Shown: positions 11,680-21,780 of the stretch, piece after piece
How positions within the stretch are numbered: position 1 is the stretch's first letter
How the letters are laid out: each line of letters begins with the position of its first letter
NCBI GenBank assembly: GCA_019828595.1
Contig: JAHQRK010000007.1
Location: 868,001 to 932,000 of the forward strand
DNA length: 64,000 nt
Source of the DNA: Aphanomyces cochlioides
Lineage: Eukaryota > Oomycota > Saprolegniomycetes > Saprolegniales > Verrucalvaceae
Direction: 5' to 3'
Notes under the pieces: generated by a model
Told to the model about the DNA's origin: nothing
Database searches by the model: none
The model's input: the letters and a program-made list of their open reading frames with translations, nothing else
Made by a program: the position numbers and the translations under genes

Positions 11680-12056
11680 CTAGATTAGTAAATAGTAGAA
11701 GAAGAATGCCATGAAGGCTGTCATGAGGGGAATGAGACGACTGTCTTGCTTTCGTGAGGGTTTTTCAATGATCGGGAGCACTATTCGAGTCCGTTTGGGT
11801 TTCTTCTTCTTACCAGTGCGTACGCGCCCAATACAGAGCTGCTGTATCATCTCCCGCGCTTCTTTGGAATGCCCGACGCCTTCAAACTCTTCATGAGCAT
11901 CTTTGCCAGCTAAGTCTAGCAAAATCTCGGGACCACCGGGGTGTTCATCCAAGAACGCTGTAATGTCGTAAATCTTTTGCTTTCCTTCGTCGCCCAAGAC
12001 TATCCAGGCATCGAGACTTCCTCCATCGAGTACTCATGGATCTCGAGATGGGCCAT
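11680..12056 (-). pseudogene. Cytochrome b5, apparently frameshifted near the N-terminus
   Basis: Tail-anchored cytochrome b5, a small haem electron carrier of the ER or outer mitochondrial membrane. The haem-binding HPGG (first axial His) and the second His in EFEGVGHSKEA are intact, and the C-terminus has a hydrophobic anchor (LMTAFMAFFFYYLLI) after a KKKKPKR stretch. The expected start ATG (12056) gives MAHLEIHEYSMEEVS, a normal b5 beginning. The frame then jumps: the next family segment (DAWIVLGDEG) is in another frame and the usual K-H-N-x-x-D residues are missing, as if about 19 nt were deleted. No intron explains this. Either the gene is broken, or the assembly has an error, or translation starts unconventionally. 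Divergent to the TRIAP1-like gene. Confidence 0.75.
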
Positions 12057-12177
12057 CGCGTTACAAAAATCCTGAAAATATAGTAATAAAGAAAAATTCA
12101 TTTATAAACTATTAAATGAATGAAATACATATCCGGATACTTCGGGTATCCGGATAATGCTCCATTTCTGGACAAAC
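12057..12177. promoter_or_regulatory. Bidirectional promoter with two TATCCGGATA palindromes
   Basis: The interval lies between the divergent cytochrome b5 and TRIAP1-like genes. Two perfect TATCCGGATA palindromes sit at 12130-12139 and 12147-12156. The second ends immediately before an ATG at 12157, which argues that the real TRIAP1-like start is the downstream ATG at 12178. Confidence 0.6.
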
Positions 12178-12462
12178 ATGAGCAGCAACAAGGAAGCCTG
12201 CCAGGTTGACTGCGCCAAGAAGAAAGCTCTGTACGATCAATGCTTTGATGCATGGTATCGAGACGTATTCCTCCAAAACAAGAGTCAAGGCAAGCTTGGA
12301 TGCGAAGACCTATACAAGGAATATGCTGCGTGCATGACAGACGAATTGAAACAAGACGCCTCCCTTGTGCAGTCGATTCGCAGCGAGATGAATGCAAGCC
12401 ATGCTGGCCTCTGGATTGGCAAAGATCTGCCCAAACCAGAGTCTGCCAAGAAGAAACCATAG
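12178..12462 (+). CDS. TRIAP1: TRIAP1/Mdm35-like twin CX9C protein
   Basis: Single-exon protein of 94 aa with a twin CX9C (CHCH) fold: C12/C22 in CAKKKALYDQC and C42/C52 in CEDLYKEYAAC, with FDAWYRDVFL between them as in TRIAP1/Mdm35. In yeast and animals this protein is imported by the Mia40 pathway into the mitochondrial intermembrane space. There it partners PRELI/Ups proteins in phosphatidic acid transfer for cardiolipin synthesis. The C-terminal tail is Lys-rich. An ATG 21 nt upstream (12157) is also in frame. The stop lies 8 bp from the convergent hydrolase's stop. Confidence 0.85.
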   Translation: MSSNKEACQVDCAKKKALYDQCFDAWYRDVFLQNKSQGKLGCEDLYKEYAACMTDELKQDASLVQSIRSEMNASHAGLWIGKDLPKPESAKKKP

Positions 12463-12470
12463 AACAAATC

Positions 12471-13577
12471 TTATCCACGGGTTATTGATCTGTCGTCATT
12501 GTTGTCGTCCTGCCACGCTGCCATAAGGAAATCCAAACCAAAGCCAATCATTTCACGAGGTCGTTTGCCGTAATGATCACCATCAAATCCAAACTGTGTG
12601 CAAGGACCACCGTATGTATCCATGAATTGCGCTGCAACCTGTCTTTTCACGTACATATCGTTCTTGCCACTACAAAATAGAGCTGGAGTTTTGCAAGCAG
12701 CGCTGCTTGCTAGCGGGTTGACCTGCAAAACCAAAAGCTTATCAGTCACGAAGAAGGTAGGGCGTTCGTACTTGTGTAATTTGAAATCCAGCCCGTGACT
12801 CCACAGACTTTGTCACGAGATTCATTCCCATGTGAAGAAGTGCTGCAGGAGCAGGAATGCCATTTGCTTTCACTGTTTGGACAATGTTTTCACTCATGTC
12901 AGAGAAAGTTGTGTAGGGAGAGTCAAGCACGGCTGCAATAATAGGGAGATTTTTATGAGCTTCCATATAGAGCAGTGCAGCAGCAGCGCCAAGGCTGTGA
13001 CCCCATAGAAAAAAGTTGTGCATACCAAGCTCTGTATGAAGATGGTGGAGAACATGATGGATATCTTCGGCCTCTCTCAGTCCACCCGTCACGAATTCAC
13101 CGGTAGAAAGGCCAAATCCACCAAAGTCAAAGGCCGCAATATTGCAGCCTGCAGCAAGGGCTCGGTCTCGCATCTCGAGTACACTTAGCCGGCAGCCCAT
13201 GTTTGAATGCAAATAGACGAGGCAAGGTGTGGAGGCGGCCTAAGCCTCATTTGAGGGAGTGGCGTTGGGACTAGACGTACCTCAGTCGTTGAGACAGACC
13301 AAAGCGAGCCATGGATATCATGCGTTGGTGTTTGGACAACAAAGTCGCGTCGCGTGACTTGAATCTGTTGAGAATGTCGTGGCAATACATATTCCACAGG
13401 CCCCAACTCTGCGAGAGTGTATCGCTTTCGTGGTGGTTGGATGAGTTGATTCACGACCGCATTGTATCCTTTCTCGAGCGCTTTCCACAAACTCAGGTCT
13501 CCTTTGCCGCCGCGCTTCTCATACTCATTCTCCAGCTCGCCTGCCGCGAAGACTTCAAACGATCCTTCGACACCCAT
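12471..13577 (-). CDS. Alpha/beta hydrolase (serine hydrolase)
   Basis: Three exons: 13577..13281, 13239..12772 and 12722..12471, with introns of 41 and 49 bp, giving 338 aa. The core alpha/beta-hydrolase motifs are present: an oxyanion-type HSN stretch near residue 110, the nucleophile elbow GHSLG (S181), the acid D277 in SGKND and the catalytic H305 in DGDHYGK. The substrate is unknown. Proteins with this layout include acyl-protein thioesterase or lipase-like enzymes (ABHD-type). No signal peptide was seen. The promoter is unusual: a 515-bp inverted-repeat element (13596-14110) lies only 18 bp upstream of the start codon, between it and a cluster of TATCCGGATA-type motifs. It is convergent with the TRIAP1-like gene. 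Confidence 0.88.
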
Positions 13578-13595
13578 ACAGGCTGTTGAGAAATA

Positions 13596-14110
13596 CTACA
13601 CCATTTGCCGGTTTAGTTGGTTTAACTTGCGATATATTTCGTATCACGTGCAATATATTTCGTATGACTTGCAATATATTTCGTATGACTTGCATTTAAT
13701 TTCGTGGCCCGCGACGAAAATCGATTTATATTTCGCATGACTTGCATTATATTTCATACCTCTTGCATTTAATTTCGTATTTTTTAGCTTATATTTCGTA
13801 TCACGTGCATTTAAATTCGTATAAATGCAAAATATATTCAATCTCCTATTGAGATATGAAGTTTCACATGTGTTGTAGTGTTGGCTTGAGCCATGAATTC
13901 GCGACGTGCAGCCGCATATGAACTCTGCTGAGCTTGCTTGATGCTCGCATTGACTTATATGGCGATCGAAGTGTCCCATCAATTTCTTATGAGTTCGATA
14001 ACAATTTTTTGTTAATTTTTCTATGGATTTTTTCTCTTTTCTGCGAAATTAAATGCACGTGATACGAAATATATCGCAAGTTAAACGAACTAAACCGGCA
14101 AATGGTGTAG
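13596..14110. mobile_element. MITE with ~57-bp terminal inverted repeats and TA target duplication
   Basis: The left end CTACACCATTTGCCGGTTTA and the right end are inverted copies over about 57 bp with one mismatch. Both are flanked by TA (13594-13595 and 14111-14112), which is the target duplication typical of Tc1/mariner-type elements. The interior has no coding capacity. It consists largely of degenerate tandem units of about 21 bp, such as TATATTTCGTATGACTTGCA, that resemble the inner part of the TIR. It is inserted in the promoter of the hydrolase gene. Confidence 0.9.
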
Positions 14111-14112
14111 TA

Positions 14113-14571
14113 CTGTGGAACTTATCCGGATGTGTCCCCTCAGTACGGAAAATACAACAGCATGTCATCCGGATAAGCCAAAATCCGGATAATTCTGATA
14201 GAATTGTGACCTTTCAAGCATATTAGCGGTTTCAACGAAACCGTTCGATATCGCCTTTGATATTTGCTCCCTGCTCTGTCATTCCAAGCGCGTTTGCGCT
14301 GATCCAGCTGCGCCCTATCGGTCTTTATAGTAGTCTAGAAAAAGCATGCAAAGAGGAGCAGTGTGAGATCGTCTCGACCACTTTTTAAGTCGAATGGCTG
14401 GTATTGTGGCGACCTTTTCGTAGATTCTCCGATTTGCTTTTGGTTTGAGTTGAGGCTGTCAAGCATCAAATGCATGCTAACATTTTGTTGGTGAGCTGAG
14501 TACGTCTGGTATATTTGGCATTACAGAGAAAACATGTATTATACTACAGGTACTGTATACAAGAACGACAA
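14113..14571. promoter_or_regulatory. Displaced promoter motif cluster; otherwise no gene
   Basis: TATCCGGATG at 14122-14131 and ATCCGGATA at about 14167-14175 and 14183-14191 form a cluster like those at other host promoters here. It would lie within about 90 bp of the hydrolase start if the MITE were absent, so it was probably that gene's promoter. Nothing else was recognised between here and the calnexin 3' end. Confidence 0.45.
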
Positions 14572-16221
14572 TCATGCTTCTTGGGTTGCGGCAGACACGC
14601 TAGGACGTTGGCGAAGACCTTGCGTTTCATCGGCAACAGGCACATGAGGCGTTGGGACGTCAGTCTTCTTGTCAGCATTGAGGACTTCTTGAATGATTGG
14701 AGAAATAGGATGCGAAGGTGGCATGTTAGTTGGGTTGAAAATCCCAAGGAGAACCAAGCCGATAAAGACTGCTCCGAGGAACGCCACGAGCGGGTACTTG
14801 ATGACCCATTCAATCGCTTGGTCAATGCGATCGAAGATGTTGAGTTCCTTCGTCGTAGGACCTCTATGGTGAGGATTCGGTGGTTTCTTGGCTGGATCCT
14901 CTTCCATTTCTTGCGCAACAGCTTCTTCTTCTCGCTTGGCAATGCATGTCTTGCGAGCAAAGTTTTTGGCTGCTTCCAAGTCGTAGCCGAGCCAAATATT
15001 GTCAATTTGAATGTTTTCTGTCATTGTCCACACTTCAAAGGCAATCGCTCTACGACGACGACAAGTCAGAGACTCAGGTGAGAGATCATTGCAGCTCTAC
15101 CCGATGGGGGCCATGCGAGCAGCATGATCGTCTTCAAAGAAGTGTGGGTTTGGAATCTTACGCGGCTCCCATTCTCCAACGTAGTCGGGATTTTCAATCA
15201 TCGGCGGCGTCCACTTGCCACGGTACGCTGGGTTGATCATCCTCGGTTGCTATGTGAATGAAGTTAATGACGTCCTCGAAGAAGTGAGAGCTCTTACTCG
15301 CCATGGACCTTGCGTTGCATCATCCCAGTCTTCAGGTTTCTTAAAGTCTGGGTTAGGAATAGTTTTTGGCGCCGATTCGTCCCAGTCGTCGGGTTTCTTG
15401 GCGTTCGGGTCTGGAATGAACTCGGTTTCTTCCCAAGTCTGCGGCTTCTCGTCGGTCGGGTCGTCAATTTCCCTCGGCAAAAGAACCGGCGGCTTGAAGA
15501 GCGTGTACAAGCTGCCATTTTTGATCAATTTCAAGTCGGCGTACATTTCAAACGTGTTGTCGGCGTCATGGATGGCCAAAGTGTACACGTGGCTCGATCG
15601 GTCATTCTTCATCTCTGGCGACACTTCGAGCTCTTTCTGCTCAATCACGTGCGTCTTTGGGTTCTCGTGGTTGAAAATGAAGTGCGCTTTGTTGGTTTTA
15701 TCGCATTTGTCCGGCCCAAACATGATTGAGAACGGCGTCGAGTCATTCAGCTGCGAGAGATTCAACCCCGGTGTCGCCCTCAGGAGCTTCATGTAGGTTC
15801 CGGCGCATTCGACAATTCTCGGGTACTTCACTTGGTACTGGACAACCAAACTCTTCTTGGTCCCATCGAGAACGAACGGCTCTGGCAACATTTTGCCAAA
15901 TGCGTAATGCTGCGCCTTGGAATCCATCACAAGCCCTTTGTCTCGCGCAAACTTCTTGAGCAATTTGCTGCTTCGTTGGATCGAGATCTTTTGATGGTGA
16001 TACTTTGGCACGGAACTCTTGACCCAATGGTTTGGCGACGACGTATTGAACAACGACGTCGTCGTCTGGTTCTCAAACGTCTCGGCATAGAATGCTCTCG
16101 TAGTTGGTGGCGCGACATACGCCTCCTTTATTGCCTCCGTGGACGAGGAAACAACTTGCGACGGTCCAAACAAAAGTGCAAGGAGCGCTGTTGTCACGGC
16201 AATGGCGGCGGGACTTTTCAT
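14572..16221 (-). CDS. CANX: Calnexin
   Basis: Three exons: 16221..15298, 15249..15101 and 15049..14572, with 48- and 51-bp introns, giving 516 aa. Type-I membrane lectin chaperone of the ER that binds monoglucosylated N-glycans during glycoprotein folding. A signal peptide is visible ([13 protein letters not shown]). The luminal globular domain includes the conserved Cys pair (VECAGTY, PDKCDKT). The P-domain has repeats of the KPDDWDE and [13 protein letters not shown] type, then [16 protein letters not shown]. The sequence returns to the lectin fold with [16 protein letters not shown] single transmembrane helix ([20 protein letters not shown]) is followed by a short cytosolic tail. The presence of the membrane span and the absence of an HDEL-type ending distinguish it from calreticulin. 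Confidence 0.95.
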
Positions 16222-16891
16222 GTCTTTTGGAAATTCAAAGTGACGATCTCGACGACGGTTTGTAGCCGATGGGACGCCAGATGAAACGCTCCACGGCGAT
16301 CATTGCGACGTCTCGAACCGCAGGCAACTGCAACACCAAGGCGACAACAGGATGCAAGCAGGTCATCTATACGACTGGTTATCTTGATAGAAAAGTCATG
16401 AGTCGCTCGAAAAATCTCCCTGCTCGACAAGAGGAGCTCTATATCATGCCTAGGAGCTAGTTTTGATGTGACTTTTCGGCGACCATTGGATCTTTCGCTT
16501 ACCGAGTCGATGAAAATATGGCACGAAGATGGAACATCTACTTGGATCAAAGGATTTCACATGGCAAGCACGGAGTTCGCTTCCTCAGTGGCTGTGCTAA
16601 TAATATGTATCCATGATGGGAAACCCTGGGCGACTCAGCGAGAACGCGGCATGCCATAGCAACGAACATAGCTGAGGATCCATTTGGTTCTCTCTTGATC
16701 AGCGACGGCGTGTTCTGAATCGAGACTAGATTCAAGAAATAACGAGGTAACTCTGTGGAAGTCATTCTGCGCTGGGCTCACCCACAATTATGACGACCTT
16801 GATGGACTACTTGGACAGTCCGGGACGAGCTTCATGATGGAAATGATTCATGAAAGTATTTACATTCATCGAAACAAAAGAGAAGGGGGCT
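16222..16891. other. Intergenic, no gene recognised
   Basis: About 670 bp between calnexin and the 191-aa gene. Short open frames on both strands show no family features. The part next to 16221 is presumably the calnexin promoter. Confidence 0.5.
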
Positions 16892-17467
16892 TTACTGGGC
16901 GATAGCTGTCAAAAAGTCAAAGAAAAACGGGGCTTGATCAGCAGCCGTGCGGACGACAACACTGACTTCGACACCAGCTTGGCCGAGTTTTTCAGGTAGC
17001 ACGCTCTCCATTTTCTCCAAGAGTGCGGCCGACACCTTCTCCGTGACTTTCGCATGCACATTTTCTTTCGCTTCGCCCAAGCCCAATTTGTCAATTGCGT
17101 CCAAGAGAGCTTGGAAGTGCGCTGCGAATGTTTCGCCTTGGGCTTTCAGGATAAGCTCTCGCAATTCCATGTGCTGGAGATGGCACTCAAAGACGACAAA
17201 GGACCCTTGGAGGAAGACCCTCTTGCACGTGACGCCCAACCCCATCTCGGCTAACTTTTGTGGAAGTTGCGTCTCCAACTGAGTCGCGATCTGACTTGTC
17301 ACTTTCTCGTCTTTCACCGCCAACTTGGCGACCGAACCAGCGAGAAAACTCATGACAGAGTGTTTCTTGAGCTTCGAGTCAATCTGCGCTTGGACGACGT
17401 CAGAGGCATTGAGGAGGAAGAGATTCACGTAGAACGGCAAGACATCGACTTCGACTTTGGTCGCCAT
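16892..17467 (-). CDS. Hypothetical 191-aa protein
   Basis: I do not recognise this single-exon gene. It starts MATKVEVDVLPFYVNLFLL. An ATG 36 nt upstream would add a Ser-rich dozen residues, but the MATK start looks more natural. The protein alternates hydrophobic strands (VFLQGSFVVFECHLQ) with amphipathic helices (VTEKVSAALLEKMESVLPEK). The MG-LGVTCKR and QAGVEVSVVVR segments look like an internal repeat of a helix-plus-strand unit. No signal peptide, membrane span or catalytic motif was seen. Coding bias and composition match the neighbouring host genes. Confidence 0.7.
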   Translation of the reverse strand: MATKVEVDVLPFYVNLFLLNASDVVQAQIDSKLKKHSVMSFLAGSVAKLAVKDEKVTSQIATQLETQLPQKLAEMGLGVTCKRVFLQGSFVVFECHLQHMELRELILKAQGETFAAHFQALLDAIDKLGLGEAKENVHAKVTEKVSAALLEKMESVLPEKLGQAGVEVSVVVRTAADQAPFFFDFLTAIAQ

Positions 17468-18047
17468 GTTGGAAATTGACGAAGATTTGCTCTTGCACTC
17501 CATCAGGACTCCACAATTAGAAAATATTTACCTTATATCAGTACATTAGCTGAAATTGTCCAATGGTCAATCCACTCTGCATATTGCATTATCGCTGGGA
17601 TGCAGAGGTCGAGCGTTAAATATTTGTTAAGCTGACGACTCGGAAGGAGGGCTTTCTTAACGTGTACCAACCTCGTTTCTGATCGAAAAAGGCAGAGGGA
17701 AGACCGGTACAATCAACTGACTGCCCATTTAATGTACTTAAATAAGAAGATTTTTAGTCGTGTTGTCAACTTTTTTGAAATTCAGGCATGGACAGGACAG
17801 TCAACAGGAGATGAGGGGCTAGCGTTCGAAGGTTGTCCAAGGACAGCATAATTGATGAAACACTCATATTATCCTCCTGATAATTGTCAACGATGTTCGC
17901 TGTTGATATCAAGATTTAGAAGTCCCCCTCACTGTGATTTGAGGAACTCCACTGCGATAAATTATTAATAGTCTTGTCACTGTCTCGCAGACATTGGCAA
18001 AACTATATTTTATACTAATTTTATTTCATAAAAAAACATGTATTTAT
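17468..18047. other. Intergenic, no gene recognised
   Basis: About 580 bp, AT-rich, ending at an abrupt rise in GC content near 18055 that marks retroelement-derived sequence. No LTR matching the one at 21519 was seen here. Confidence 0.5.
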
Positions 18048-18049
18048 TT

Positions 18050-18428
18050 TAAGCGCCTCCGAATTATGCGCCGAGAGGCGATACTCGCGGCCGTGCTGGC
18101 CCCAGCGCTGCGCGACAATCCGCGCGCCGTCATCGCGCTCCTCGTTCTCGCTCTCGCTCGACCGAGCCTGAGGCGAAACGTTCGCGCCGAGAGGCGGGGC
18201 GTAGTCCGAGTCGGGACCGGCCGAGATATGCGCTGGACGAACATCTGTACCAGCTGCGTGATGAAGTTGCGGAGCTGACCCGCCAACTTGGTCACTCCGA
18301 ACTGGAGTTTGAAGGTCGGCTTCAGGACCTTCAAGATGAGCTCCAGACTGAGCGCGAGAAGCGTCGCGACTTGCAATCGCGCTTCGAGAAGATGTCGGCA
18401 AAGTTCTTCGAAAACTTGTGTAGGTAGG
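18050..18428 (+). other. Fragment of an Arg/Ser-rich coiled-coil reading frame on the plus strand
   Basis: A GC-rich open frame without ATG runs on the plus strand to a TAG at about 18426-18428. It encodes an R/S-rich part (RAPRSRSRSTEPEAKRSRRE) followed by a regular coiled coil (LYQLRDEVAELTRQLG, then LQDLQDELQTEREKRRDLQ). It is antisense to the end of the gypsy pol frame and overlaps it at about 18380-18428. I read it as a piece of another retroelement's gag/pol-associated frame joined tail-to-tail to the truncated gypsy element. It is not a complete gene. Confidence 0.5.
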
Positions 18429-20503
18429 TCGCAAGACTAAGCAAGCTGCGGAGCTCTGTCGCAGTGGCCGGGACAGGCCAAGTTGTGATCGTGGTGACTT
18501 TGGCCGGGTTTGGCCGACATCCATTGATACCAACGTACTCCCCGAGTACGGGTATTTCTGCAACGCCGAACATACACTTCTGTAAGTTGGCATACAATCC
18601 TGCATCTCGCAGCGTCTGAAAGACCTGCCGCAGGTGTCCAAGATGGACTTGCACGTCTGTGCGATTCTTGTCTGCACGGCTGTGCACGTATATGTCGTCG
18701 AAGTACGACGGCGCAAAGTCGCGGAACGGGCGCAACTTTTGCATGACCATTCGGTTGAAGGTCGCTGGGGCATTGGCGAGCCCTTGTGGCATCACCAGCC
18801 ACTCCCACAGCATGCCCGACGGCGTCGAGACAGCTGTCTTGGGAATATACATGCGCGCATGAGGATTTGATAAAATCCATCGCGCAGATCGATCGTTGAA
18901 AAGATCGTTGAGCCACCCATACTGTCAATGATGACATCTTTTCTTGGGATCGGCGTTTGCGCCGGGATGGTGGCTGCGTTCAGCTTGTTATAAGCATGAA
19001 CAATCCGCCAAGAGCCGTTAGGCTTCTTAACGCAGAAGGTCGGACTCAAGTGTGGCGACGTACTCTCCCGTACGTGCCCCGCCTTCTTGCGTGCAGCGAA
19101 GAACGAGTAGATGAACTCGACTTGCTCACGTGGTAGTGGCCACTGTCGAGTGACACACCACTTAGTCTCTGGCGTCAAGTCAATCTCATGACGCACGCCC
19201 TTGTCCTTGGGCAATCTCACGGGAACTTCCTCCGGGAAGATATCCTCGTATTCCTTCACGAGGGGGTAAAACGGGCTCGTCCTGAGCCTATCCCATATGC
19301 GAGATGGTGCCGGTTGTGTCTCGCCAGCGACGTCCGGATCCTCCGTGGACTCGTGCAGAGGTCTGTCTCGTCGACACTCTGGAGCACTACGATGCTCGTG
19401 ATGCGCTGGGAGCGCAGAGCACTTCTAAACTCGGCAAAGCTCATTTCCTCGAGCTTGCATATTTCTTCAGCTGTCTTCGGCAGCTCAGTCAAGTCGCAAT
19501 GCGACAAAATGACATCTTCAACAAAGACGCGCCCAGACACGGGCAGAGTCGGCATAGGACTGCGCTCCAACGCATCCTCTTCAACAATCACGTCTCCGTG
19601 CACTCGGTCCGTCGGTGCACTCGCGAAGGAGACTTTAAGCCCGGTCCGTTGGGCATTACTCTTGTACACAGGCAACCCAGTCCGTCGGGTATTTGCCCAA
19701 GTGTTGTTGAAGGCCTTACGGCCAATATCTTCCTTGGAAGACATAGGACCGCCCTGGCGTGTCGACTTTCCCGTAGCCGGGAGCTGACGCAGCGTAGCTA
19801 ACTGCTCATCGCCAGCTGGCGAGGGGATGGGCTCATTACTCTCCATGCCCATATGGCTTTTGAGAAAGTCGGGGCTGACCTCATGAATGGTCTTGGCCCG
19901 CCAGTTTATGCAGGGCTGGTGTTTCTCCAACCAGCCCATACCTAGGATGAGGTCCCAGCGCTCATCTAGGTCTATGACGAAGTAGTCCTCCAGACTACTG
20001 AACGTGCCAACCTGTGTTAACAGGCGCACTGATCTCTTGGGTGCGGTCACTACCGACCCATCACCCAACTTGGCGCGCACAGTCTCAGTCAGAGACGTGC
20101 CGCTGTCGACCTCGGCATAGAGGCTCGCATTCTCTTCGAGCGTCTGTCGACGGGCAAAATTCTTCGACGCTCCACAGTCGATTAAGACTCGGAGCTTTCG
20201 GGAGAAGCCCTCCACGGGCATCTCGACATGCAGCATCGTAGTATGCTGTCCCAGTTGACACAGTAATGTGTCAGAGGCTAGGTTCTGACGAACAGGCGGT
20301 ATGCCGGAACGCTCTTCATCAGAGCCTAGAGTTGTCCCAGTAGGTCGCCTCGCGCCTACTGGGAGTTCTCTTTCCCCTGGCGATGGCCGTAGCCACGCCC
20401 ACGATAGGCGCCACCGCGCGAGCGGTGTGGGGAGTAATTCGGGTTCTTCCTCGCCTGTGAAGGCTGAGGGCATTTTCTTGCGAAGTGACCAGTCTGGCCA
20501 CAA
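18380..20503 (-). pseudogene. pol: Gypsy pol (protease + partial reverse transcriptase), frameshifted
   Basis: The frame 20503..19256 carries an aspartic protease (VLIDCGASKNFARR, then LILGMGWLEKHQP). At about 19260 the frame changes into RT (HEIDLTPETKWCVTRQWPLP, FSTIDLRDGFYQI). A second shift near 18850 leads to TAVSTPSGMLWEWLVMPQGL and the YFDD catalytic box in SYFDDIYVHS, ending in ATYLHKFSKNFADI where RNase H should follow. Two small indels and a 3' truncation make it inactive. Confidence 0.88.
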
Positions 20504-21489
20504 TTGAAACAGCGGCGCTCTTCACCAGAGGCCGCTTCCATTCGCGAGATGTCCATGTCTGCTGAGACATCGGGGGATCCGCCAGAAGAGCGCGCCAAGC
20601 CACGCGAATGTTCCGTGTTCAGCGCGATGCTGATTGCCTCATTGATCCTCTGAGGCTGCAGACGGAAAAGCTCGTCACGAGCTGGGCCTTGATTCAGGCC
20701 GTACATAAAGACCGAGACTCGACCGATCTCGTCGATCTTGTAGGAGTTCTCGAAGGACCCGAGGAAGGAACGAAGTTCGTTCACAAACTCCTGAATAGTC
20801 CCCTTGCCTTGCTTGGCTTGGTTGAACTTTGCGCGATAGCGCATTTCGACGTTGGAGTGAACGTACTGCTCCTTGAGTTGTTCAACCAAGGATTCGAACG
20901 TGGGGAAAGCCTCGTCGTCCAACATGTGAAGGTTGTAGGCCCAATCTCGGGCTCGTCCTTGCAAGTTGGATAGCGCGAAAGCAACGCTCAGTGTCTCGTC
21001 CGTTACGAGCTGGGCGCGAAGGGCGAGTTTCACTTCGGAAACCCAGCGGAACAGGTGCTCGTCCGCGGCACCGCCATATTTTGACACTTCGAGCTTCACA
21101 GGTCGGTCACGCGACACTCTGGAGTCGATGAAGATGTCGTCAATTCCCGGTGAGGGGTTTTCGGATCGTCTGGCTTGACTAGCCAGATCCCTGTTGGACT
21201 CTTCAAGGCTGGCAATCTTTGCCGTGGCCTTCAACAGGTCTGCTTCGTAGAGCAATGCCGCCTCTTCTTGAGTGCGTTGCGCAGCGGCATGGGCCGCTGA
21301 CTGCGCGGTTGCTTCGCCATGCAGGCGGAAGCTCTCAATGACCATGATCTGGTCTTGAGGGTTCACCCCACTGAACAATCCCTGAACGATGTTCTCGGGG
21401 ATCAAGCGAAGCAGCTCGGTCAGAGTAGCTTGCTGTTCGGGTGAGAAGTGGGAAACGTCGATTGTCGACGTCGCGGGCGCAGCGTCCAT
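20356..21489 (-). CDS. gag: Gypsy gag polyprotein
   Basis: 377-aa open frame. After an N-terminal helical part it has a retrotransposon-gag capsid-like core (RARDWAYNLHMLDDEAF, FVNELRSFLGSFENSYKID) and a CCHC zinc knuckle CFNCGQTGHFARKC near residues 332-345. A basic Arg/Gly-rich tail ends the frame. It is uninterrupted, unlike pol. It overlaps the pol frame by about 150 nt, consistent with expression by frameshifting. Confidence 0.88.
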   Translation of the reverse strand: MDAAPATSTIDVSHFSPEQQATLTELLRLIPENIVQGLFSGVNPQDQIMVIESFRLHGEATAQSAAHAAAQRTQEEAALLYEADLLKATAKIASLEESNRDLASQARRSENPSPGIDDIFIDSRVSRDRPVKLEVSKYGGAADEHLFRWVSEVKLALRAQLVTDETLSVAFALSNLQGRARDWAYNLHMLDDEAFPTFESLVEQLKEQYVHSNVEMRYRAKFNQAKQGKGTIQEFVNELRSFLGSFENSYKIDEIGRVSVFMYGLNQGPARDELFRLQPQRINEAISIALNTEHSRGLARSSGGSPDVSADMDISRMEAASGEERRCFNCGQTGHFARKCPQPSQARKNPNYSPHRSRGGAYRGRGYGHRQGKENSQ

Positions 21490-21518
21490 GGTCCTGGACG
21501 AACTAGAGTGCTACCAAG

Positions 21519-21780
21519 TGTAACCGGGCGCAGAGGATATCAGTCGCGTGTGAACTGCGACCGAAGTGTAAGAGTGTATTAAAGTTAAAGCAACCTAAGT
21601 CTCAAGCTTCTCTTGTTTCTCGTTGGCTGTCGCTCAGCCTCGCTTAGGCTTCAACTTCTCTGGCCTCCCAAGGCCAGTCGTTCTCTCAGCAGACCGAGGG
21701 GAACCGCTACTGCAGGGCGCCAGTTCTGTTCACAGACCGCGCCTTTATCTCATGTACCTGCCAGACATGGCACGGTTACA
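21519..21780 (-). repeat. Gypsy 5' LTR
   Basis: 262 bp bounded by short inverted ends TGTAACC (21519) and GGTTACA (21780). It is followed on the minus strand, after 2 nt, by a tRNA-like primer-binding site TGGTAGCACTC. The partner LTR was not found in the window, so the boundaries rest on the ends and the PBS. Confidence 0.65.

Larger units (their letters stand above)
18380..21780 (-). mobile_element. Truncated Ty3/gypsy retrotransposon (5' LTR, gag, protease, partial RT)
   Basis: Reading on the minus strand the order is: 5' LTR (21780..21519), a primer-binding-site-like TGGTAGCACTC starting at 21516, gag (21489..20356), protease, and reverse transcriptase ending at about 18380. RNase H, integrase and the 3' LTR are missing, so the element is 3'-truncated. 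It cannot move by itself because pol also carries frameshifts. The RT sequence style (LPREQV, FCVKKPNGSWRIVHA, SYFDDIYVHS) is the one I associate with oomycete gypsy elements. GC content is higher than in surrounding DNA. Confidence 0.9.

Noticed and set aside
13644..13982. 112-codon frame inside the MITE
   Set aside because: It is a translation of AT-rich tandem units within an inverted-repeat element.
15215..15796. 193-codon plus-strand frame opposite calnexin
   Set aside because: Antisense shadow of the calnexin P-domain, which is unambiguous on the minus strand.
18021..18376. Minus-strand frames in the GC-rich block next to the gypsy element
   Set aside because: The Arg/Ser-rich minus frames mirror the better-structured plus-strand coiled coil and lack RNase H motifs.
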